Under the pieces are notes generated by a model. It worked only from the letters and a program-made list of their open reading frames with translations. It searched no databases and was not told where the DNA came from. From Ricinus communis (Eukaryota; Streptophyta; Magnoliopsida; Malpighiales; Euphorbiaceae), in NCBI RefSeq assembly GCF_019578655.1, contig NC_063256.1, positions 4,836,001-4,900,000 of the forward strand: a DNA stretch of 64,000 nt, in the 5' to 3' direction. A program made the translations under genes and the position numbers. Position 1 is the first letter of the stretch; each line of letters opens with the position of its first letter. This document shows, piece after piece, positions 1 through 10,499 of the stretch.

Positions 1-367
1 AATAGATTTTAGAGCCGTCAAATTACTGAATGTCTAAATTTGCGCACACAGTTTGTATTTTCTTTGATTAAATAACGTGAAAATGAATCATGTGATATCT
101 AAGAAGGACCATTGTAAAAAATAGAAATTTAGTTCTGTATCATCATTTATTTGTTGTTCGGACTTTTTAGAGTTGGCATGCTCTAGTAACTTTCATACTT
201 TTATTGTAGAATATTATTGTTATAGGTTAATCTGATTTTCAGTTTCACTAAGCTTTTCTCGTCAACAAAATGTTGATGAGGAATAATGAATTAAATATCT
301 TTGTATCACTTTATTCTACGAAGAAATTAATGATAGATAGTGTTCTCTACAAATCCGAGGCATAGAA

Positions 368-438
368 GCACCAGTGGTCTAGTGGTAGAATAGTACCCTG
401 CCACGGTACAGACCCGGGTTCGATTCCCGGCTGGTGCA
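368..438 (+). tRNA. tRNA-Gly (anticodon GCC)
   Basis: A complete 71-nt cloverleaf. The seven-base acceptor arms GCACCAG and CTGGTGC pair, with discriminator A. The D-arm holds the A box (TGGTCTAGTGG), the anticodon loop is CTGCCAC with anticodon GCC, and the T-arm GGTTCGATTCC forms the B box. There is no intron and no encoded CCA, as expected for a plant nuclear tRNA. It decodes GGC and GGT glycine codons in the cytosol. It stands alone, about 1.9 kb from the nearest protein gene. Confidence 0.97.
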
Positions 439-439
439 A

Positions 440-456
440 TTTTTTTTTTTTTTTTT
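440..456 (+). terminator. Pol III T-run terminator of the tRNA-Gly gene
   Basis: A run of 17 T begins two bases after the discriminator base. RNA polymerase III terminates in T tracts of four or more, so this is the natural terminator for the tRNA gene. Confidence 0.9.
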
Positions 457-2379
457 AATTCTTTCTTATTGTTTTAATGAGATCATATAACTTAGTTTTT
501 TTTTCTTTTTCTGGTTCATGCTTCAAGTTCCAAGCAAAACGCTCCAATTCGTAAAAATAAAACATGCAAAATCATCTGAAGGTAAAGAAGCTTCGTGAAC
601 GAGAGGGTAGTGCTACAGCTGTCAGCCACGGCGACTGAAACGTCAACGACAGCAATTAAAAATGGTGAATTTGCACCGGCTGTTCTCTCTTTATGTAAAT
701 TCTCATTCAACTTCAGGTCAAAAAATGGTTGTACAGTAAAGAAAAGATAAAACAAATTAAGCCAAAATGAAAAAAAAGTCTTAGATAAATATCAATTTAG
801 AACGTCAGATTGAATTAAACAGTGAACTGTGATATTATCTACTAATAATATTTGTATTGGCCGGTTAATGGTCATAGATAATTAATAATAATAAATAAAT
901 CAATAAATATTAATACAATACTTGATAAATAATGTCACATATCAATACTTAATTCAATTTATTTATAAATAATATGGCAGATTAAACCTACATAGAAATT
1001 TCTAGCTCAATATTAGTAAATTACTATTTGTCCTTGTAAGGTCAGGATACCTTTTTCTTTTCTTTTGTCATTTTTGAAGCTTCTGTTTTTAGTTGAGAGC
1101 GAGAGAGATATTTCAGAATTTATCGAGATTAATAGAACTTGAGCATTAGACTGTCCAATTGGACAGCAACTGTGCAACCTAGAAAAACATGCGACACAAG
1201 GAAACATTTGAAACCAAAATCAATATATAACGAATAAGTGATTTGACAAAGAATTAGAATACAAGGACGTCTCAATTCTTACACTAAGTAGTAACCTTCC
1301 ATTTCAGTTACTGCATCCATCAGGTTTTTATAATGAGAAATACTTAGAGAACCCATATCACAATAATATGAGGCAACTTCCTAATAGAGAGGGAAATCAA
1401 GCTGATACAAACCATCTTACAAGAGCCACAACTTGGTAGAAGCTCATTTGATAGTTGACTCCGGACATCTTGGGCCACAGATTATGGTTGTGTAAGGCAC
1501 TTCAATGTCATTATTGGACTCGGTCCACAATGCCTTTCATGATTCCACTTTCCAGATCTACCACAAATTTAAGAAGTTAGAACCCATAATGGTGCATCTA
1601 CTCAAGTTAATTCGTTGGTTTTGAACAAGGCTGATGAACATGTTTAAGGACTTCCCTTCAAAATGTTAGACATAGAACTATCAAAGGAGATGATGATGGT
1701 GCTGATAATAATGATGATGATGATATTAGATACATAGAAACAGTGGATTAAATTCTATAAGCAATTAATTGCAGAAGCAGGAGGATCGGAGATCAAGATA
1801 CCTTTATCATTTGATTGTGATGATGAAAGTTTGGAAAAATGAGCTGTTAAGAGACGATGAGTACTCATGGCAGTTGTTCTCCACGGTAATTCAGCCTCAT
1901 CAGTTTCAAAGGTCCTTGTGGAATTGTATCAAAGGGAATCACATCTGTATTGACCACCTGAATCGCACAAAGGGTTACTAACTGTGAAGGAGAAGGTACT
2001 TCAAATCTAAAATAATCATACAACCTCATCAACCTATTCAATATCTCAGATTCCATCCCAATTTAGCACCAAGCAAATTTTATCATTTAACTTACTGAAG
2101 AACAACTGTAAATGACACTACCAGAACTGATATCATCACCACTCAAGACTAAAATAGTTGTTGGCAGGCACACCAAGCATGCTACAGAACTATGTGATCA
2201 ATCTTTCTATTTAGCAGATTAAAGACAGAAGAAGAGACAAGGAAAGCAGTACCGTGATTCTGAAATTCCTCAGTCAGAATGACGACCATTCCTTGCCATC
2301 CAATCCCAAATTTGCTACTTCTTTCCACAATATTATCAAACCACAATCTTGTAGGAAAAGAAATAGAAATAAAATACTC
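457..2379. other. Intergenic DNA, tRNA-Gly to PPR gene
   Basis: AT-rich sequence with no coding region I can defend. A GAT-rich imperfect trinucleotide stretch lies at about 1689-1723. The right part, next to the PPR stop codon at 2380-2382, must include that gene's 3' UTR; I cannot place the poly(A) site. Short open frames on both strands show no known motif. Confidence 0.6.
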
Positions 2380-4650
2380 TCAGTTTCCATTCCTAGCTTT
2401 GTCCAAGAGACACTTTTCTATTGCTTCATCACAAAGCTCAAGAGTGGTTTCCATGTTCCCTTCTTCGTAGTTCATATCAACGAAAAGATTGTATATTTCT
2501 GCACTTGCAACCAACCCTTCTCTTCTCATCTCTTCAAAAAGCTGGCGTGCCTCCAAGAGTTTCTTCCTCTTGAAAAAGCCCTTGATGAGAGCATTATAGG
2601 AACTAGCTGTCAGGTTGAATCTCTTCTCAACCATTTCTTTATGCAAAAACCATGCCTCTTTCATATTCCTTGCTTTACAGTGCCCTTTTATTAAGATATT
2701 GTAGGTATTACTATCAGGCACCACTCCTTGAGCACACATTCCCCTGTAAATCTCAGTTGAGATTCGCATATTGTTTCTTATGCAGTACTGCTTCATAATA
2801 GAATTGTAGGTGGCCGCATTTGGCATTATGCCCTTCTCCAGCATCCATTTTAGTAGCCTCTCACCATCTTCCAGCTTACCTGACATACATAAACCATTCA
2901 TGAGCACATTGAATGTAACAACTGTAGGTTGAAGCCCCCTATCCAGCATCTCTCGCAGAAGCTCACGGGCCTTTACCATCTCTCCTGTCTTATAATAAGC
3001 ATCCATTAATGTGGTGTAAGTGATGGTATCAGGATGCAACCCTGCCTCCTTCATTTCTTCCATCAGTTTTACGGCTTGTAATATATTTCCAGCTTTACAA
3101 AGGCCATTAACAATTGTGTTGTAAGTAGAGATATTTAACTGAAGGCCCTTTCTGCACATCTCATGGAGAAGCTCATTTGCTGTATCTAGCTCCCCAGATT
3201 TACAGAGGCCATCAGCCAATGCAGTGTATGTAACGACATTTGGAGTGAGCCCGATTTGAACCATCTGATTATGAAGGAAAAACGCTTTCTTCATCTCGCC
3301 CAACTTGCAATAACCATCAATAAGTGCTGTATATGTAACCTCATCTGGTTCAAAACCTTTCTTAATCATTTCATTGAAGAGTTTGTCTGCCTCCACCACT
3401 TTTCCACTTCCAGAAAGCCCACAAATAAGAGCACTAAATGCTATAGAATCAGGAACAATTTCTCGAGCCTCCATTTCACTAAACAATTTATATGCAGCTT
3501 GAGTATTCCCCAACTTGCAGAAACCATCAATTAGAGTTGTATATATCACATGGTCTGGAAAAACTCCTCTTTTCATCATCTCCCTTAAGACCTTCTCACC
3601 TTCAACAACTTTACCAGATTTACACAGAAGAAGAATAATGCTGCTGTAGGTATATAAGTTTGGCTTCAATCCCTTCAATTGCATTTCTTTAACAAGCTGC
3701 ACCACCTTTTGCAGTTCACCAACATGACAATACCCATCGATTATGGTGGTATAACTTACCACATCAGGAATACAGCCTTTGAACTCCATTCTCATTAGTA
3801 AATGATGAGCTTCCCTTATTTTACCTAATCGAAAAAGAGAATTCATAAGTATGTTATATGATTCAGTGTTCCAACAAACACCCAGTTGTGGAAATTCACT
3901 AAAAACCTTCAACACCATGCCAAGCATATCACGTTTGCTTGATAGGCATGTGAGATATAAGTTACAAGAACCAGCAGAAAGAGCCACTCCATAATTCAAC
4001 AATTTGTCGAAGAACTTTCTTGCTTCATTCAGCAAACCAGCTTCAACAAGGACTTGGAAGAAAACATCAAATACATGGGGATCTGAACCCCAGTCCTTAT
4101 AAGTGTATATTAATCGCTCAACAAAATGCGTAAATGAATTACTGATATCCAAATTTGGCTTTGCCCAAAAATCACAAATAATTTCACGCGCCATTTTAAG
4201 ATCCTTTGAAGCTGCAGCAATTTGAACAACAACGCAACGGACTTCAAGGTTGGGGTCTCTGCGTAGGCAGGCCCAGTTAAAGAAATCTAAGATCAATTCG
4301 TAATTGTCCTTGATGTTCATAAGAACCCAAATCAAGTGGTCAGACCTTAATTTGGTTTCATAGGGCTTAAGAATGCGGCAGAGGGGCTCAGTGCGCCTTA
4401 ACTTTACAGCATTTGAGATTTGATGGACCAGTTCAGAGTCCTTAACATTGGGTTTCTTTGGGGAATAATCAGGAAATGGCCTAGTACTGGTTGAGCTTGA
4501 GAAAGAGGGTTCTATACTCAAAAATCTTCGAAGAAATAACTGCAAACTATGTGAAGGAAAACCCAAGTAGGGATGATAAGAAAATAATTGAAAAGAACAT
4601 CGTAAGTAAAACATGGCACAACTCTTCATGTCCACCGGGAAAACCCACAA
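2380..4650 (-). CDS. P-class pentatricopeptide repeat protein, At1g05670-like, probably mitochondrial
   Basis: An intronless 756-residue frame. From about residue 270 it is an unbroken series of 35-residue PPR units (about 14-15), each with the pattern YxxLIxGxCKxGxxxxAxxLxxEMxxxGxxPD. No E, E+ or DYW tail follows the last repeat, so it is a P-class protein. These bind single-stranded organellar RNA one base per repeat and act in stability, splicing or translation rather than C-to-U editing. The N-terminus is rich in F, S and R with few acids, like an organelle presequence. The sequence around DWGSDPHVFDVFFQVLVEAG and the C-terminal half recall Arabidopsis At1g05670. Met 1, 8 and 13 are all possible starts. 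A GT donor at 5542/5541 and an AG acceptor at 4734/4733 could define a 5' UTR intron, which is inferred. The RNA target is unknown. Confidence 0.93.
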   Translation of the reverse strand: MWVFPVDMKSCAMFYLRCSFQLFSYHPYLGFPSHSLQLFLRRFLSIEPSFSSSTSTRPFPDYSPKKPNVKDSELVHQISNAVKLRRTEPLCRILKPYETKLRSDHLIWVLMNIKDNYELILDFFNWACLRRDPNLEVRCVVVQIAAASKDLKMAREIICDFWAKPNLDISNSFTHFVERLIYTYKDWGSDPHVFDVFFQVLVEAGLLNEARKFFDKLLNYGVALSAGSCNLYLTCLSSKRDMLGMVLKVFSEFPQLGVCWNTESYNILMNSLFRLGKIREAHHLLMRMEFKGCIPDVVSYTTIIDGYCHVGELQKVVQLVKEMQLKGLKPNLYTYSSIILLLCKSGKVVEGEKVLREMMKRGVFPDHVIYTTLIDGFCKLGNTQAAYKLFSEMEAREIVPDSIAFSALICGLSGSGKVVEADKLFNEMIKKGFEPDEVTYTALIDGYCKLGEMKKAFFLHNQMVQIGLTPNVVTYTALADGLCKSGELDTANELLHEMCRKGLQLNISTYNTIVNGLCKAGNILQAVKLMEEMKEAGLHPDTITYTTLMDAYYKTGEMVKARELLREMLDRGLQPTVVTFNVLMNGLCMSGKLEDGERLLKWMLEKGIMPNAATYNSIMKQYCIRNNMRISTEIYRGMCAQGVVPDSNTYNILIKGHCKARNMKEAWFLHKEMVEKRFNLTASSYNALIKGFFKRKKLLEARQLFEEMRREGLVASAEIYNLFVDMNYEEGNMETTLELCDEAIEKCLLDKARNGN

Positions 4651-7600
4651 TATTGTAATTTGAGAATTTCTCTAAAAATGCATTGCTCCTCCATCTGGAA
4701 GAATGAGCAAGGGCATTTCATTCGTCCATTACCTACAAAGCACTAAAGCCATTTTGAAATTTGCATCAATGATATAGGAAATTTCAATACAATTTCCAAA
4801 AGCTTAAGTAGCAACCTCTTGATATTCTAGCAGCCTCGAATGTTTAATTACATGATACATTCAGATAATAATAGAGTAGTTAGGAATCAAAGAAAATTTG
4901 CATAAACCATTGTTCATAATAATTAGCATGAATATTGTGGATAATTTGTTCATAAGCAGGTAAATTACAGAGATGGTAGACGCAACATCCTATGGTGTCA
5001 TGCTTTAGGAAACTTTACCAGACACGGCTGATATAAATAGCAGACTCAAATGCAAAATCATGTAATAATTACATTGAAAGAACAGTGTAATCACAAATTG
5101 ATAATTAGCATAATTTTGTTTTTCTATAATAGTAAATTAGGTGTGAAAGCACAAGCCAATGTTCCCATAATCGGTTTTAGCTTCATGAATATTCTTTTTT
5201 TTTAAAGCAAGCTTCATGAATATTCAATTCCACAATCCTATAACCATGAAAATGTGATTCCTTTAAGCATTTTATCAAACATCTCTTGAGCAAAACTTAA
5301 GAACCCCGTGAAGACTTTTTTTTTTTTTTTCAAAAAAGAAACCCACAGGAGAATGGTTACTTCCTCCATCATTACACATTAGATGACAGTTCAAACTGTA
5401 TTTTGAATAGAAACTCAAGCTCATATAATATGCTACATTGAACACCTCAGTGCTCAGCTAAAGACGAAAACGGAGCAAGACCCAAAATAAAATTAAGCAA
5501 ATAAGATAAACCCATAGCACAGGAGAGGTAAGAATTTGATACCTTGGAAATGGCTTCAAAATGCTTTCTTCTCCATGACCAGTGAAGGTCAAACATTATA
5601 CAATAGAAGCTAAACGATGACTTGGCTTCAATGGTTGCTAGTTGCACCATCTTTCGTTGAGATTTTGCTTGAATCGAAAACGCACCGTATAAGAAGGAAA
5701 GTTTTCACATTCAGACCCTGAGTGAAACGCGTCGTGTAGATGCCCATTTTCTTTTCTTTCCTTTTGCTTTCTGCCCTCCTATCGGGTACATTAAACATGA
5801 ATGTAAGATCACTCATTCATGCAACAAATAGTTCGAATATGATGATAAGTTTTTATCTAATTCCATAATTTGTTTTAAAAAAATCTATGAGTTTTCCAAT
5901 GCCTTTCTAAAATTATTTCATAATTATAAAACTTGTTATCAATTTGCTAGGGTTGGATAATGGTACTAAACAGTATAAAACAATTAGATTGTGATGTTAA
6001 AACCCATTAACATTTTGATAAGAACATTAAATTTTATGAGAAACATACAGTGAAAACTAATGTTAATTTGCATGTAAGAAAGGGTGATATGGCAGAATTC
6101 TCCAAATCTAAAATCTCCTCCACTTCCTATCTGATAATAAAAGCTTTAATCTTTCTTGACTGGCAGACACAGCAGATAGATCCCTCTAGAAACACTTGTT
6201 AATACCTCCAAACTTGGATGGGCATGTCATTGTCATTGTCATTGTCATGTATTTAATTATTGGATATAATGTAGGTCCATATTGAGAATGTATAGCTTAC
6301 AAAAATAAACCCACCTTCGTGCATTCTATTTTAATTGTAATCAACATGATTAGGGGTATACTTTCTTATATCTTATTATTGGATTTATATTATTTTTAAT
6401 TTAGATAAAGTTTTTCTCTTTCTTTTGCTCGAATGCACTTTAAAGATAGGAAACAGAATTTTTTAAAGAATCAAATCATTAGTTTCTAAATATAAAATTA
6501 TTTATATTAAATATATTCAATTATTGGAAACATAATGAATTATAAATTATATCTTATAAAATAGTAAGTTTTTATTTTTCCTGTTTTAATATTAAAGAAT
6601 ATAAATTGACTCAAATTTGAAATCTCTTCTTAACTCTTATAAATAAAAATATCAACTTAATTTTTTTTAATTAACATTTAGTAAAAATATTATATCGTTA
6701 TAAAAAATTAAATAGTCATTTTTTCCTTTTTAAAATATAATTTTGTGCTTTATTTGTATTTTATTCTATTGATATTAAATTAAAATCCAATATCTAATAT
6801 CACTATTATATATTCCAAAGCCTTGTTTTTTTTAAGAAAGAAATCTTATTCTTTGCATTATTTGGAGGGGTAGAGTGGAGTTGGTACTCATCAAGTGCTA
6901 TGCTTTAAGATTATAAAGTGGAATTGAACGGAGACCCTTGTTTTCAGGGCCATGGCTCAGTTTGGAAGGGTGCGAAAGGTGTTATGCTTTGAACGAAAAC
7001 TTATAACCTGTCAAACTTTTCTTCTTTCTTCTCTTTTTTGTTTCGAAAGAATTGAAGGCAGGAAAGCTACAAGTTAACACAGTTGTTAATCATTTAGAAA
7101 ATAGTTAAATCAGGACAGCGGTAATCAAATATTTACTATTATGAACACTAATCATTTCACTTCTGATTGGATTAATATGTTTGTTGTTTTTTTAATAAAT
7201 AATGAATGTCTTGAACATAGAATTCTAGAACTAAATTCACGCACCGACAGTTTGAACACATTAGATGTGAAAAGATCGAGTGGATACACAAATAATTCAA
7301 GCCTAAACATGAAGCTAACAGATTGCCACATAACCGAGACCAACTGAAACTGGTTGAATTTTCTTTGCAAATAAGATCAAAGATAAAAACCAGAGCTCAA
7401 ATTTAGAATCTCTACTTACATTTCTGTTTTTCAGATTATACACGGAGAGATACTGCAGGGCATTCTGAGCACATGCAACTATTTCTTTTTTCTTTGTTAG
7501 TTAAATTAAGTTAGAAAATGTTTAATTGAGAAAAGAAAAAGGCCATAGAGAATGCACCTCGGGACGAATAATGTCTTTGCTTACATGTGGACAACCCATA

Positions 7601-8290
7601 AAACAAATGGAGTCAACATGTACATTGGATGGATCATATAATTAAGAACAACCTGCGTATCCTTAAATCACGTATGGTCGAGTGTGCCTAATTTAATACT
7701 TCAGTTTTGTCTCCATTGTGAATTCTTTTTACATTTTCTCAATATTTGAGATAATGTTAGATATCAGGAAAAGGGTATTGCTTATCGCGATCATTTTTGT
7801 GCTGAAACTTCTTCTTCTATGAAAAACTAGTTTTAGATTCCCCATTTACTTTTTGAGTTTGTGTACAATAGCAGCATTATAAGAGTATTCTTTTCCTTTC
7901 TTCTTTTTCCTAAAAGTCAGCATACTAATCACCCCTTAACCCCCTTGAGATGGTCTTGAAATCCAGAAATAAGAAGTGAATGGCATACAAAATTGCAAAT
8001 TATATGGGAATCCAACTACTTTGGCTTTGAAATAGGTAGAATATGGCATATGCAAGTTCATCGTACAAACTAATTGGCAGCCAAACCAAGAGATAGAGGA
8101 TATCACCGAATGAACATTTTTTAAGTGCATCAACAAACAAAGCCATAAAATTGGCAATGGTAAACGAGGAAGAGTGATGAAAACAAGGCATCTAAAAATG
8201 CATAAAGAAAAGCTAAAAGGATCATCAAAAAAGCTTGCCAACCTCACACACCGAAAGTCGCCAAAAACCAATCCCCAAACAACTAAAGCA
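4651..8290. other. Intergenic DNA, PPR gene to GUB_WAK_bind gene
   Basis: The divergent space between the PPR gene and the next + strand gene. The first kilobase probably carries the PPR leader, possibly spliced. A short hexamer tract based on TGTCAT lies at about 6224-6248. From 6300 to 6830 it is strongly AT-rich. Small open frames at 5447-5816 (-), 7141-7370 and 7936-8271 (-) show no family motif. Confidence 0.6.
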
Positions 8291-8351
8291 CACGTGTCCT
8301 TTACCGCAACACTCTCTCTAGTCCCTACTTAGCTGCTTCCACAGTATATAA
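8291..8351 (+). promoter_or_regulatory. G-box and TATA box upstream of the GUB_WAK_bind gene
   Basis: ACACGTGTC with a CACGTG core at 8291-8296 is a G-box/ABRE-type site recognised by bZIP and bHLH factors. A TATATAA box follows at 8345-8351, 89 bp before the start codon, a sensible core-promoter distance. The sites are visible; their use is inferred. Confidence 0.6.
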
Positions 8352-8439
8352 GTTAACATATAGCAAGAACACCGATGCTTCACATCCCACCACCTTCTCT
8401 TCCTCTTCTGTCGCTATAACCTTTCTCTACAGCCTTAAA

Positions 8440-9438
8440 ATGAACAATATCAAGCACTCTGTCACTGCTCTCCTTTTGCTCTTTTGTTCTTTCATAGCTC
8501 TTCTTTCCTTAACATCAGCCCAAGCTTGCAAGAATTCTTGTGGTAAAATCCCCGTCAAGTATCCATTTGGAACTGGCCTTGGCTGTGGCGATCCAAGATT
8601 ACAGAAATATGTAACTTGCAATCAAGACAAGCTTACTTTGACCACACATACTGGCTGCTATCCTGTCACCAACATAGACTACACCAATCAAGTTATTTAC
8701 ATCTCAGATCCTTCTATGTCAACCTGTGCTTGCACCCAACCAAGCAAAGGCTTTGGCTTAGACTGGGATGCCCCTTTCTCTTTTTGTGATGATACCGTCT
8801 TTACATTACTCGACTGCTCAACCTCTTCATCACCTATTTACAGAACCAATACAAATAGTGATAGTAATGCCACTATAGTTCCTCAGTGTGATAGAACAGG
8901 AGCACCTATTTGCAGTTTCTTGTATTCCTGTCAAGCTATTAGCATGCTCAATCTCCCTATCTCTACTTGTTGTGTATATACCCCAGTTGATCTCGGACCG
9001 TCTTTTGAAATGGATTTAGAGAAATTGCAATGCCGTTCTTATTCTGGGTTCTATAGCTTTAGTGGTCAGAAAGCTAATCCTGAAAATTGGAAGTATGGAA
9101 TAGCACTTAAGTACAAGTTTAATGTGTACAATGACTATCCAACCTCTTGTGCTAACTGTGAGAAGAGTGATGGTGTTTGTGGTTATGGTGGTGCTTTCAA
9201 TTCCTTTGTTTGTAATTGTCCTAATGGCTTGAACACAACGTCAGATTGTTTGTTTGGAGCATCATATAATCATGGATCAAGCCTTTTCCCATGGCAGACA
9301 GGTATTGTCTTTATTTCTTTTCTTCTTTCTTCCTTTAATATTAGGTGATGCCCTTAAGATCAATATGACATTCGCAATATTTCAGGTACTTGGTTAATCT
9401 ATTCCTTGGCATGCTTTCTGGTTTGGGCATTCTTGTAG
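8440..9438 (+). CDS. Secreted GUB_WAK_bind (galacturonan-binding) protein, probably GPI-anchored
   Basis: Two exons, 8440-9301 and 9386-9438, give 304 residues. Intron 9302-9385 is 84 bp, GT-AG. An N-terminal signal peptide of about 27 residues ends near LTSAQA. A cysteine-rich wall-associated-kinase galacturonan-binding domain follows, starting ACKNSCGKIPVKYPFGTGLGCG, the usual opening of GUB_WAK_bind domains that contact pectin. A second C-rich block (CANCEKSDGVCGY with a later CNCPNG) is typical of the family's C-terminal module. There is no kinase domain. Splicing adds the short hydrophobic tail TGTWLIYSLACFLVWAFL after a small-residue stretch (GASYNHGSS), which fits a GPI-attachment signal. 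Retaining the intron gives a 302-residue form with another hydrophobic end. A wall or plasma-membrane-surface role is likely; the ligand is inferred from the family. Confidence 0.88.
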
Positions 9439-10499
9439 GCCTTTATTTTTACATAAAGAGCATAAGCAAACTGTATTTTGTTTTAATGTATCTATCTTCG
9501 GATGTAAGAAAAGAAATGTTCAAAAGCAATTAGTTACCCTCTTCTTTCTACTTCTCACTTTCTCAGCAGTCTCTTTCTGGTAAAGAATACAGGACGCCAA
9601 TAGTTGTAATTGAAACATATATATATAATATTATTTGCTAATTTAGCCAATAAAGCAGAGCAGGCTAAGCTTATCACACCATTAGCCTACAATTTTCAGA
9701 GTTTGTGTTTGTTTTGGCTTTATTTTGGGGTCCAGCTTTCAAAGTGGTCCTCTAATAGCACAGAGGGGTAGTGATGGTAATGGAAACAAGATCATGGAAT
9801 AAGGTTCTTTCTTTTGAGCATTTGCATCCACCAAAGAGAGAATCACTTTCATTATAAAGGTAGTGTTTTTTGAAGGCCCTACTCGTCAACTTCCACAGAG
9901 AAAGATGTAAAGAAGCTTTGTAACTACAGTTTTATTCTCGAATCATCAGTATCATCGCTGTATATCAAACTCCGCCACCTAACATTTTACAATCAATTTG
10001 CAGCATTCCCATAAGAAGATGATACTTATGCCAATACTGATGATGATAATTTTTTTTCCCTTTCTTCATGTTCTTCAGTCCATTTCATGCATATACCCTT
10101 TGGTAGTCGCAGGAGGTCACATAAATCTTCCTCCACAAAATAACAGAAAAAAGGAGAACCCTGATAGTGTTCAAACAGAATGTTTTAATTCTTTCCACTC
10201 CTATGTTTTCCCACTTTAGATTACAAACCAGCACGTCTGTTATAAATTGTATAATCCCTCTATTATCATTGTTGCTAGAGTATGATACAGCAACAAGGGA
10301 AGTTGATTGACTATTTGAAACAAAGAACATCACATAATGGCATATGCGATGATGATCAGAAATCCAGTATATACTAAATCGCTCTGAATATGTACAGAGA
10401 TTTTACTATGACTGCAAAACTTTTTCTTTCTCCCTTTCTTGGTCTTCTTGGAACTATTGTAATAAGGCTGGACACTACCAAAATGGGTTCGTACATCGG
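9439..10499. other. Convergent 3' flanks of the GUB_WAK_bind and galactosyltransferase genes
   Basis: Two genes point toward each other here, so this kilobase should hold both 3' UTRs and their poly(A) signals. No additional gene is supported. The open frames at 9998-10219 (+) and 10085-10333 (-) are short and motif-free. Confidence 0.6.

Noticed and set aside
2254..2694. 146-residue frame on the plus strand
   Set aside because: It is antisense to the PPR gene; its openness follows from the repeat's codon pattern, and it shows no protein motif.
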